From: Haliscomenobacter hydrossis DSM 1100
GTDB lineage: Bacteria; Bacteroidota; Bacteroidia; Chitinophagales; Saprospiraceae
NCBI RefSeq assembly: GCF_000212735.1
Contig: NC_015511.1
Coordinates: 62,001 to 126,000, forward strand
Direction of reading: 5' to 3'
DNA: 64,000 bases
Both the position numbers and the translations under genes were made by a program. Positions 52,678-60,283 of this stretch are shown here, piece by piece (the stretch's first letter is position 1; every line of letters starts with the position of its first letter). The notes under the pieces were generated by a model. That model searched no databases and was not told the origin of the DNA. It was given only the letters and a program-made list of their open reading frames with translations.

Positions 52678-53510
52678 GATTCATCGGGCTGTTTTAAGCC
52701 TTTGGTCACTCCAGGATCAGCAAGCAATCCCATTTGGTAAATAGCCACCTCGTTGAGTTTTTCCAGGCGTTCATCCTGGGATAGTCCTTCTTTGATGAAG
52801 TGAGCATTGAGGTTTTCCAAATTTGCCAGGACGAGCAATTGTTCAGCACTCGCATAATCTCGGACATTCCCTTTGAACTCGGGGTTCATGGCCTGCCACT
52901 GCTTGGCAGTGAAGCCAAACAAAGCGATGTTGAGCATATCCGCTTCGCTGGCGTAGACGATACCTGCCTGTTTGGGGTTGGTGATGCGCGGAGGAATAAG
53001 GTGCATTTTGACCGCATCCGTGTGAATCCGGTAATTGATTTTGGCCAGCGTTCGTTTAACGTTCCACTCCAGGGCCAGTTGTTCGTACTCTTCGTGTTTC
53101 AGTCGATCAAATTCACGAACCACATACAACTTGAAGAGAGGGCTTAACCAAGTGCAAAACTCCAGGGCAATATCTTTGTGGGCATAGGTACCACCACCAC
53201 GTCCGGCTTTGGCGGTGATACCAAGCGCTCCAGTCCGTTCGATCCATTTTTTGGCGGAGAGCATAAACGTATTGAGGCCAGCCTGATTGGCAATCTCTTT
53301 GAACGCTGCCTCGTTGAACTGAGGGTTATAGATTTTCTCCCACATGCCTAAAAATTCAACCGTATTGCGATTGCGAAACCACTTTTCAATCAGTCCAGCC
53401 CCTCCTTCAAAGTTTTGAGTAAGATCGGTCAAGGAGATGAAGTCGTTTTGGTTATCAGTTAATAGCCTAATATCTGTGCCTTCTACGGTGATGGTTGTTT
53501 TCTTTGCCAT
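52659..53510 (-). CDS. KilA-N domain protein (copy 1)
   Basis: 283 residues. It follows the KilA-N pattern: TDNQNDFISLTDLTQNFEGG, KWFRNRNTVEFLGMWEKIYN, GRGGGTYAHKDIALEFCTWL and FKLYVVREFDRLKHEE, then a longer C-terminal part with YASEADMLNIALFGFTAKQW and AEQLLVLANLENLNA. KilA-N is a DNA-binding fold of phage and plasmid proteins. The protein is a clear paralogue of 61839-62699 over its full length. It lies at the end of the minus-strand partition cluster; a 28-bp palindrome (53533-53560) precedes it. Role likely plasmid-borne regulation; unknown in detail. Confidence 0.85.
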   Translation of the reverse strand: MAKKTTITVEGTDIRLLTDNQNDFISLTDLTQNFEGGAGLIEKWFRNRNTVEFLGMWEKIYNPQFNEAAFKEIANQAGLNTFMLSAKKWIERTGALGITAKAGRGGGTYAHKDIALEFCTWLSPLFKLYVVREFDRLKHEEYEQLALEWNVKRTLAKINYRIHTDAVKMHLIPPRITNPKQAGIVYASEADMLNIALFGFTAKQWQAMNPEFKGNVRDYASAEQLLVLANLENLNAHFIKEGLSQDERLEKLNEVAIYQMGLLADPGVTKGLKQPDESKKINP

Positions 53511-53532
53511 TTGTTCAAGGTTTAGAGCATGA

Positions 53533-53560
53533 CTAAAACCCCCGAATTCGGGGGTTTTAG
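53533..53560. terminator. 28-bp perfect palindrome (bidirectional terminator or operator)
   Basis: CTAAAACCCCCGAA and its exact complement TTCGGGGGTTTTAG meet in a GAATTC centre. It lies between the toprim gene (stop 53668) and the kilA-N start (53510) and has T-runs inside both arms, so it could end transcription from either side, or serve as operator for kilA-N. Confidence 0.65.
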
Positions 53561-53584
53561 AGCGGTGAAACTCTTCCAGTTTCG

Positions 53585-53665
53585 AATTAGATAAAATAAC
53601 TTCATTTCAAAGTTAAAACAACTTTACGATAAGGTTATTTTAACACTATTATGAAGTTGATTTAA
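53585..53665. repeat. AAGTT/AACTT phased elements, array 1
   Basis: Several AACTT, AAGTT and AGGTT words about one helical turn apart fill the gap after the toprim gene. See the array at 55692-57362. Confidence 0.6.
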
Positions 53666-53667
53666 CT

Positions 53668-54570
53668 TCAAGAAAGATCAACTTTGCTATTGTAATCCAC
53701 AAAACCACTGTAGCGCTGATTTTGAGGAATCACCACTCCGGAGGGGAAGCTGGACAAAAAATCCTCAGTTGCCAACTCTCCCGTGCGGTCATTGTCGAAA
53801 AAAGTCAGGATGCGGGTGTAGCGTCTTGCCTGGAGATAAGACTTAGCCCGCTGAAGGAATGAAATGGAGTTGAGGATGATGACATCTTCGGGCATCCGGA
53901 GGCGTTTTTCCTCGGTCAGGTAAGTCAAAAAGTCCATCACCCCCTCAAAGACGGAGACCACTCCCCTACCCTCTTCACCCGGGGCAAAACTCAGGTCTTT
54001 TTTGCCAATGGAAGATTTGAAATAAGGATTGCGGATTTCGTAGCCACCGGAGACGTTTTTGATGCCCGCAGCGAAATAGTTTTTGCCGGTATTCGTGTTG
54101 ATGAAGTGAACCTCCTTCAAGTACAACTTGGCCACGGCCTCATCGATGCCACGTTGGGCAATGTACGGCAAGGACATTTTCAGTGGAGTGACCCGTTTCA
54201 GTTCCAGAACGGGGTTTTCAACCTGCGCTACGGAGTCAAATAAAGCCCCCTGAGGCGATTTCTCCTCCTGAGCGGCACTTGGAGCCATTCCGGCCTTAAA
54301 AATAGCCTCAAGAAACTGCAAAGCTTCCTGAACATGATGATAGCCCTTGTAGCGCATCACAAAATCGATGACCGTGCCACCGGTATCCCCAAAATCGTTC
54401 CAGATCCACTTGCCGCCCAAGAAGGAGGTGTGGAAGCTGGCGATCATCTCCTGGCGGAATGGAGAGAGGTACCAGTACTCCTTGCCCCCTTTGGTGATTT
54501 GAGTGGGTTGATGACCCAATCGCTCCAACAAAGCAGGTAAGGAAAGTTTTTTGGCCTGGTCGCTGTTCAT
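53668..54570 (-). CDS. CHC2-like/Toprim primase-type protein
   Basis: 300 residues. N-terminal part (LGHQPTQITKGGKEYWYLSP, GGKWIWNDFGDTGGTVIDFV) resembles the zinc-finger-less half of CHC2 DNA primases; the C-terminal Toprim domain shows the acidic strand VVSVFEGVMDFLTYL and LTFFDNDRTGE (DxD-type). Such short primase-like proteins are common on Bacteroidota plasmids and mobilisable elements, where they prime lagging-strand synthesis. It is in the minus-strand row with the RHH and ParA genes; both flanking gaps hold AAGTT arrays. Confidence 0.8.
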   Translation of the reverse strand: MNSDQAKKLSLPALLERLGHQPTQITKGGKEYWYLSPFRQEMIASFHTSFLGGKWIWNDFGDTGGTVIDFVMRYKGYHHVQEALQFLEAIFKAGMAPSAAQEEKSPQGALFDSVAQVENPVLELKRVTPLKMSLPYIAQRGIDEAVAKLYLKEVHFINTNTGKNYFAAGIKNVSGGYEIRNPYFKSSIGKKDLSFAPGEEGRGVVSVFEGVMDFLTYLTEEKRLRMPEDVIILNSISFLQRAKSYLQARRYTRILTFFDNDRTGELATEDFLSSFPSGVVIPQNQRYSGFVDYNSKVDLS

Positions 54571-54583
54571 CGAAAGTGGAGCA

Positions 54584-54655
54584 ATGAAGTTGTTTTAAAG
54601 TTGAAATGAAGTTGAATTAAGTTTAATATAACTTCATTTCAACTTTAAACCAAGG
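54584..54655. repeat. AAGTT/AACTT phased elements, array 2
   Basis: AAGTT words 11 and then 10 bp apart, followed after 11 bp by an inverted AACTT, within the gap between the RHH gene and the toprim gene. The regular spacing puts all elements on one face of the helix. Confidence 0.7.
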
Positions 54656-54667
54656 TTTGAAGCAGGA

Positions 54668-54952
54668 TTATTCCTGAATTCTGGTCAATTTTTCGGCGAT
54701 GGCCTCCATGATCCAGGTATGGCGGGAGAGTTTGCCCGGGCGACTTTTCACGTTGCGGTCAATTTCCTGCAAAGTCTGAGGGTCGATGCGCAACTGGACA
54801 AAAATGAGTTTGGAATTGTCTACAAGCTCTTCTTTTGCCGTTGCTTTAAGATCAACAGGGGGCGTAGCTGGCAATTCTGTAACACTCCCCTTATTGATGA
54901 GGGCATCGACCATCTTCTCATCTACGTCCTGTTTGCGTCTTGATAATGCCAT
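54668..54952 (-). CDS. ribbon-helix-helix DNA-binding protein, likely ParA partner (ParB-type)
   Basis: 94 residues. The first half is a flexible, charged tail; the second half (KLIFVQLRIDPQTLQEIDRN, HTWIMEAIAEKL) has one beta strand and two helices in the order of ribbon-helix-helix proteins of the CopG/ParG/omega kind. It lies 79 bp downstream of parA on the same strand, the usual place for a centromere-binding partner of a small ParA. The mobile tail could stimulate ParA ATPase, as in ParG. The phased AAGTT arrays around it are candidate binding sites. Confidence 0.75.
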   Translation of the reverse strand: MALSRRKQDVDEKMVDALINKGSVTELPATPPVDLKATAKEELVDNSKLIFVQLRIDPQTLQEIDRNVKSRPGKLSRHTWIMEAIAEKLTRIQE

Positions 54953-54967
54953 GGTGGAGTTGATATT

Positions 54968-55028
54968 TTGATTGTAAAATCAAGTTAGAATAACTTTATT
55001 TTAAGTTAAAAACAACTTTAACATAAAG
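54968..55028. repeat. AAGTT/AACTT phased elements, array 3
   Basis: CAAGTT, AACTTT, AAGTT and AACTTT words in the gap between parA and the RHH gene, again about a helical turn apart. Confidence 0.6.
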
Positions 55029-55031
55029 TCA

Positions 55032-55691
55032 TTATCCTGCCATCTCCTTTTCAGTGATGGATAGAATCTCTGCAAACAGCGCAGTGGTTTCGGCGACAGC
55101 TTTTTCGTTTTTGGGTTTGAATTCGGTCACGATGAGGCCAGATGCGGCGGCATTGGCAAAAACCTTGCGTTCGTGCAGGGGGCTTTGGAGGACTTCCAGG
55201 ATGCCCGACTCCTGGATGTACTCCCGCGCTTCGGATAAATCCTTTTCGTTGCCATCTACGCGGTTCAGGAGGGCGTAGGCTTTAAGATCGGGATTCACCA
55301 TGCGCATTTCGTCCACCAGTTGAGTGACCAGCTCCAGCGTCCAGATGTCGAAGGACTTGGGCGCAAAAGGAGCGATGAACAGGTCGGCGACGGTGAGCGC
55401 GGCCCGCTGGCTGGCGGTATCGCGGCCACCAGCGTCAATGACGATGTCGTCGAAACTAGGTTTGAGCTTGAGCACTTCGTCGCGCACGGCGCGGTCGGCC
55501 AGCTGGACGGAGGTAAAGCCGGTTTCCCCTTTGGTGTCGGTACGCCAGCGGGCAAACTCGGTTGCAGTAGCCTGCTTATCAGCATCGACCAATAGTACTT
55601 TTCTACCACTGTTGGCAAGCATTGCGGTGAGTGTGACAGCCAGGGTAGTTTTGCCACTACCACCTTTGATTCCCCCAATTGTGTAGATCAT
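55032..55691 (-). CDS. parA: ParA-family partition ATPase
   Basis: 219 residues, the size of the small (type Ib) ParA/ParF class without N-terminal HTH. Deviant Walker A GGIKGGSGKTTLA at 6-18, Walker A' VLLVDADKQATA at about 33-44, and Walker B DIVIDAGGRD at about 82-91, followed by the usual PFAPKSFDIWTLEL segment. It would form ATP-dependent patterns on the nucleoid and position plasmid copies via the RHH protein encoded next to it. Its upstream DNA (55692-57362) is the main AAGTT array and probably holds promoter and centromere. Confidence 0.9.
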   Translation of the reverse strand: MIYTIGGIKGGSGKTTLAVTLTAMLANSGRKVLLVDADKQATATEFARWRTDTKGETGFTSVQLADRAVRDEVLKLKPSFDDIVIDAGGRDTASQRAALTVADLFIAPFAPKSFDIWTLELVTQLVDEMRMVNPDLKAYALLNRVDGNEKDLSEAREYIQESGILEVLQSPLHERKVFANAAASGLIVTEFKPKNEKAVAETTALFAEILSITEKEMAG

Positions 55692-55994
55692 AACGTTATT
55701 TTAAAGTTAAAATGAAGTTACAATGTAGTCAAAAACGACTTATTTTGACTTCATCGCAAAGTTAGTTTAAGTTTTAAAAGGGAGAAGGATCAAGTAGAGT
55801 TTTTTGAAATGGGAGTTGATTTTTGGTGGGGAGTCGTGGAAAATCAGGGAAAGCTTGGAGGGGAAATTTAACGGGAAGGTTGAGGGAAAAATCTTGGTGA
55901 CGTTATTTCAACGTTGGTTTAAGTTTAAAATAACGTTGTTGTTGTTTTGGGTGACTGGGTATCTCTTTTCATGGGGGACTTCTCCTGGATGGTT

Positions 55995-56016
55995 GGGCAG
56001 CCACAAAGGGCTGCCC
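55995..56016. repeat. REP-like hairpin
   Basis: GGGCAGCC and GGCTGCCC arms around ACAAAG, followed by CCTACGG. Short palindromes of the form GTAGGGGCAGCCC...GGGCTGCCC occur as dispersed repeats in many environmental bacteria; here it lies inside the gene-free region. Confidence 0.55.
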
Positions 56017-56104
56017 CTACGGTGGTGACTGTGTGTAACTTTTCATTGGGCCTCTCCCCTACTCTACCAGGCTAAGCATGCCGATTGTGGCCTTTGACGT
56101 TGAA

Positions 56105-56265
56105 TTGAAGTTATTGTAACGTTGTTTTGACTTTGAAATGAAGTTGAAGCGCCATTTGTGGCTGTTGAGTGATCACCATGGGTCAAGTTGCCGGTTTTGG
56201 AAAGTGTCAAGGGTTGAAGTCATGAGGTAAGTCGGTTTTGAAGTTGTTGTGACTTTGGTTTGAAG
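56105..56265. repeat. ~160-bp direct repeat, copy 1
   Basis: Starts TTGAAGTTATTGTAACGTTG and ends in GTGACTTTGGTTTGAA. Copy 2 is at 56886-57046. The first ~45 bp are identical and the rest has scattered differences, including conserved TCAAGTTGCC/ACAAGTTGCC and TTGAAGTCA words. Confidence 0.75.
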
Positions 56266-56621
56266 TGAGATTGACGTTTATTTGAACTTAAAATGAAGTT
56301 GTTTTGGTTTTTGAAGTGAATCTGTTCGTGGTACTCTGCAGTGGTTGGTCTACAGCCGGTGATTGGTGCACGCTCTGGAGTGATGATAGATATGGCTTTG
56401 AGCTTGCCGATAAAGTGGCGGGTACTAAGATGAAAAGATGTGGTGGTGCTGGTATATCTGGGGCAGTTTTGTCATTTTGACTTTACAATAACTTTATTAT
56501 AACTTTGAAATAACGTTATTATAAGTTGATTTTGGTTGGAGGATGGGATCATGAGCAAATGATGTAACTCCCATTACGCATTTTTTTACCGCAGAGTTTC
56601 TCGGAGTACACGCGGAGTTTC

Positions 56622-56683
56622 TCGGAGTTTTTTAGGGGCACCTGCGGTGCGGAGAGGTCACGGAGGTCGCCTTTGTTGAAGGT
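56622..56683. repeat. dispersed repeat, second copy of 7640-7710
   Basis: TTTTTTAGGGGCACCTGCGG followed by CACGGAGGTCGCC and TGAAGG, preceded by repeated CGGAGTTTCTCGGAG words. It matches the spacer copy near 7.6 kb and lies outside any gene. Confidence 0.55.
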
Positions 56684-56885
56684 TGGGACTTTGCCTTTTA
56701 TCAAGACCGATTTTCATGGGTTTGATCTAGTGCTGATTTTTTGGAGCACAAACTCTGGCTATCGCTGGTGGCTAACTTTTTGAAACTAAAAAACTCAGCG
56801 TTTTCTCTGCGTGGGTGACGCAAAAGTCCAGGATTCTGATCAGTTCGGAGGGAATTGAGTTGAGGAAGGTTAGAAAAACGTTGTT

Positions 56886-57046
56886 TTGAAGTTATTGTAA
56901 CGTTGTTTTGACTTTGAAATGAAGTTGAAGCGCTATTTGTGCCGTTGAGGAGTCACTTGGAACAAGTTGCCAGTTTTGGAAGGTGTCAAAAGTTGAAGTC
57001 ACGTGGTAAGTCAGTTTTGAAGTTATGTTGACTTTGATTTGAACTT
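56886..57046. repeat. ~160-bp direct repeat, copy 2
   Basis: Partner of 56105-56265, about 780 bp away in the same orientation, carrying the same set of AAGTT-type elements. Confidence 0.75.
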
Positions 57047-57362
57047 AAAATGAGGTTATTTGGAGTTTTAAAAATAAATCTGTCCGTATCCCCGTCCCGT
57101 TCAACCACTGCCGTGGTTGTGGCCAGTCCACCATAATTTTTTCCCCGGACGACTGGGGCTATTCAAAATTCAATCACTCCGCGATTAGATTTTACCCCGA
57201 ATTTGGCTTCTTAAAATTCGGGATGGCGAACAGGCTGACGTTAAAATGAACTTACAATAACGTTGATTTAAGTGTAAACAAAGTCCCGTTGCTGGGTTAT
57301 GGACTCAAACCAACTTTACTGTAAGTTCATTTTGACGTTATTAACATCCCTCAAGCTCCTGC

Positions 57363-58835
57363 CTAGATACCAGCCGCCTTGAGTTTGGCCAGTAGTTGAT
57401 CCTCCAGCGATTTCCAATACACCAGTTTTTCCTGAAAATTGAGCAAGCTGTCGCGGAGCGATTCATTGAGTGGATCCTCCAGGATTTTTTGTTGCGCTTT
57501 CAGCACCTGGTCATTGTACTTGGTCACGTACCACTTGATGCGCTCTTTGCCGTGGCGAATCACTTTGCCATCGGTGAAGCGACGATGTTCAACCGTGTAA
57601 ATGTCATCAAGCGGGGGTTCAGCCGGAAGCAGGTTCTCCGCTTCACGTTCAATTTGGAGGATCTCTTCGTTGCAAGGCGTTGCAACAGGTTGCAACTGCA
57701 CTTTGGGCAAATCGGCAGCAGCAGAGCGCTCCGGTAATTTGAACCCAATGGGGACGCGCGTTCGATTGGGCGTTTCGATAGGAGTGGAGCCCTCAGGATG
57801 AGCAGGAGAGTTGGGCAACAAATGAATACTTGAGCGATCCAGGTTGTCCAGGCGTTTGACGATGCTGAGCAGTAAGGGTTCAAGATCAGTTGACGTTGGG
57901 GTAGGGGAGGAGGCCAGTGGAATTGAAGGAGCAGGCAAAGCCGATTGAGTAGCCTTGAGTTCAGCATATTTTTGATCCAAATACTCCTGGGTTTTCTTTT
58001 TGTATTTGAACTGGAACCAGATGCAAACGTACATCAGGATTGTGGTAAGTACACTCAGTACCCCAAAGACAGAACCGTTGCCCTTGGTTTCGCGGCGCCA
58101 GCGAGCCAGGTCTTGTTGGTATTTTTGCTCAGCCATGGTTTGCTTGTCGCCATTGGCTTTGGGAACATTGATGATCGCGTTGATCAAATCCTGTTCCCGT
58201 TGCTCGGCCACCTCGGTACGGCGTTTCCACTCGGTCGCATCCTTGTCGGAAAGTTTACCCCGCCAACTGCGCGAAGACTTGTATTCCTTGACCCGGTTTT
58301 GAGCCTCCTCGATGTAAGGATTGAGGATAGCGGCGACATCCTCCGGTTTTTCTTCCTTGACCGTCGGGCGTTCCGGTTTTTTCTGGATGTTGGAGACCAG
58401 GTCAAAGCCACCCGGAATCGACATACCCAGAGAAACCAGTGCACAGAGGAGCAAGCCCAGCAAAGCACCATTGTTGTCGCTCTGATGTTTGCCACCATCC
58501 AGCCAAAATTCCTTGAAATACGTATTCCCCGCAAAACGATGTAAGAGTTCAAAACCAACAATCAGTAGAAGGGTAACAATCACCGCAAGCACAAGACCAA
58601 AAGACAGTTGGTTGAGCAAGCCGAACACAAAAGCAAAAACAGCGCTGTACTCAGTAAGGGCACTCAAAGCCAGAATAAACCAAACGCCGATACAAGCGAA
58701 AAGGTAAAGTGGCCGGAAACGCAGATGGTAGGGTAGGGGGTTGAACTCGCGCGAGAGGTTTTGGTGCAGGCGCAGTTCATCATCCTCTTTCTCGCTTTCA
58801 CGAAAAGGGCTTTGGATAATCAGTCGATTTTCCAT
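57363..58835 (-). CDS. membrane protein of the plasmid backbone, unknown function
   Basis: 490 residues. Cytoplasmic N-tail; two membrane helices at about 43-65 (YLFACIGVWFILALSAL) and 75-98 (FGLVLAVIVTLLLIVGFELL), a third at about 127-143 (ALLGLLLCALVSLGMSI), a long charged coiled-coil-like segment (EEAQNRVKEYKSSRSWRGKL; AEVEQREQD-like repeats) and a fourth helix at about 255-275 (VFGVLSVLTTILMYVCIWFQ). The C-terminal 200 residues are soluble, Pro-rich and then charged. No family recognised. It lies between the centromere-like region and the origin, which suggests a plasmid maintenance or transfer role. Confidence 0.7.
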   Translation of the reverse strand: MENRLIIQSPFRESEKEDDELRLHQNLSREFNPLPYHLRFRPLYLFACIGVWFILALSALTEYSAVFAFVFGLLNQLSFGLVLAVIVTLLLIVGFELLHRFAGNTYFKEFWLDGGKHQSDNNGALLGLLLCALVSLGMSIPGGFDLVSNIQKKPERPTVKEEKPEDVAAILNPYIEEAQNRVKEYKSSRSWRGKLSDKDATEWKRRTEVAEQREQDLINAIINVPKANGDKQTMAEQKYQQDLARWRRETKGNGSVFGVLSVLTTILMYVCIWFQFKYKKKTQEYLDQKYAELKATQSALPAPSIPLASSPTPTSTDLEPLLLSIVKRLDNLDRSSIHLLPNSPAHPEGSTPIETPNRTRVPIGFKLPERSAAADLPKVQLQPVATPCNEEILQIEREAENLLPAEPPLDDIYTVEHRRFTDGKVIRHGKERIKWYVTKYNDQVLKAQQKILEDPLNESLRDSLLNFQEKLVYWKSLEDQLLAKLKAAGI

Positions 58836-58907
58836 AGATTTGCAACAGCTATTTTATAGTTAAACCATACCCTGTTTAGTTATTCTCCGTAACTATTCAG
58901 GGTTTTT

Positions 58908-59114
58908 TCATTTTTGCCTGATTTCTTCCTCTTCGTCGGACTCCTCTTCATCCGTAATTCGTCCCTGAGCCTTGTAATGATTCTCAACAATTTTGCTCAC
59001 GATGTAACTTACTCCGCGATCCTGATCTCCGGCATCTTTGAGGGCTTCACGGTGTGCTTTTTGGCTCAGGTAAATTCCGACTGAGATTCCCTTCTGTTTT
59101 TTCGCTTTTGCCAT
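58908..59114 (-). CDS. small RHH-like protein with acidic tail
   Basis: 68 residues: basic start MAKAKKQKG, then ISVGIYLSQKAHREALKDAG and SYIVSKIVENHYKAQ (strand-helix-helix, as in ribbon-helix-helix proteins), then an acidic tail of DE repeats ending IRQK. It lies between the membrane protein gene and the iteron region, so it could be a copy-number or partition regulator of the replicon. Short, so the family call is tentative. Confidence 0.6.
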   Translation of the reverse strand: MAKAKKQKGISVGIYLSQKAHREALKDAGDQDRGVSYIVSKIVENHYKAQGRITDEEESDEEEEIRQK

Positions 59115-59289
59115 AAAGGAATGTTTGTTATCGGGCTAAGTTAACAAAGCTATGACAAAAGGGGGCGATTTAAATTTTCTGCAATTTATGCAGAATGTGC
59201 AGAAATATCAAAACTTTCAATTTATTTTCTAAAAATGTATTCCTAAAAACTCATAAATAGTTGAATGATAAAAAGATAAAACAGATACT

Positions 59290-60225
59290 ATGGAGTTTTC
59301 AGGAAGAAAAGGAATCTATTCCATATTACCATTGGATGGAGCAAGCACTAAAGTATGTAGAGGGGTAGAAGAGAGCCGCATTACTGAAAACTCCATAATA
59401 AGATGTGATTTTAGGCCAGAAATGAACCTGAAAACTCCATAGAAAGACCTCAAAATGACCCGTCCAGTGGAGGGAGTGCCCTTGGATGAGGTAAAATATG
59501 GAGTTCTCCCCTCAAAAAATTCAAAGATTCGATTACTTTAGCAGGGGATAAGGGTAAATAAAGCAGCTGAGATGAAGACAAGCCTAATAAACAAAATGCG
59601 CACGCCCGGGAAGATGAACTTTTCTTTTCAAAAGCAAAAAGTTCTTAATTACCTGCGATCTTCCAGGCAAATATGGAGTTTTCAGGATTTGCCGACCTTT
59701 TTTGTTGTTGTCTCTTTAACTTGTTTTTTTCTTGTTTTTACTTGTTTTAAGACTTCATAAATATATTGTTTATCAAAGCGTTACGACAATTAATATGGAG
59801 TTCTCAGGAAAAAATATGGATTTATCAGGAGCAAATATGAAGTTTTCAGGAAACAAGTATGGAATTTTCAGGAGAAACAATGGAGTTTTCAGTTTGGAGA
59901 AATGAGCAAATCCATATAAGTATGGGGTTTTCAGGAGCATAGAAAGGTTAGGAGACAAGAATAAATGGCTCGTTTAATATGGAGTTTTCAGGAGAGTTTC
60001 AGGGGAATTTTAGGTGAAATGCCACCTTTACACTTAGCAGAGGCATCCAGGAGAAGGCCCTGCGGTATAAATAAACCCAGAGTGTAGCGATTTGAGCCAA
60101 TGTTGCACTTCCAAATATGGAGTTTTCAGTAGAAAGTAAACCCAGGAAAAAGCACTCCATAGTAAGTCAAATCTAATCATAGTTCAGGTTTCAGTAAATC
60201 ATCAATAATTTATTATGGAGTTTTT
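59290..60225. other. plasmid replication origin with iteron array (oriV)
   Basis: About 13 copies of a 17-bp element, consensus ATATGGAGTTTTCAGGA, lie in the DNA before the rep gene. Direct copies start at about 59290, 59496, 59671, 59793, 59814, 59835, 59857, 59880, 59921, 59977, 60115 and 60213 (some partial); inverted copies are at 59384-59396, 59427-59440 and 60154-60160. Between 59793 and 59873 four copies follow every 21-22 bp, two helical turns. Iterons next to a Rep_3 initiator gene are the hallmark of theta-replicating plasmids. The region is AT-rich and has no gene. Confidence 0.85.
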
Positions 60226-60283
60226 TATAAGCATTCATACTTAATGCCTATCTTGTCATCTTATTCTTTAGCAACGTATCGCT

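Larger units (their letters stand above)
55692..57362. repeat. gene-free 1.67-kb region with phased AAGTT-type elements (candidate centromere)
   Basis: No gene on either strand. Clusters of AAGTT, AACTT and variants (AACGTT, GACTTTG) lie at about 55693-55770, 55905-55940, 56095-56150, 56235-56330, 56470-56535, 56875-56930, 57000-57065 and 57236-57345. Where counted, spacing between elements is 10-12 bp with mixed orientation, as expected for sites of a ribbon-helix-helix protein binding in a row. A ~160-bp direct duplication and other repeats are embedded (separate entries). Location upstream of parA fits a centromere (parS-like) and operator region. Confidence 0.7.

Noticed and set aside
55804-56028. 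74-residue frame in the gene-free partition region
   Set aside because: Built from array elements and the REP-like hairpin; Trp/Lys/Gly-biased and without a start context.
59572-59760. 62-residue frame inside the origin
   Set aside because: It contains an iteron (59671) and low-complexity Phe/Val/Leu; origin structure explains the sequence better.
59290-60225. CRISPR-like look of regularly spaced repeats
   Set aside because: Repeats are only 17 bp, degenerate, in both orientations and unevenly spaced, with no cas genes; iterons of the origin explain them.
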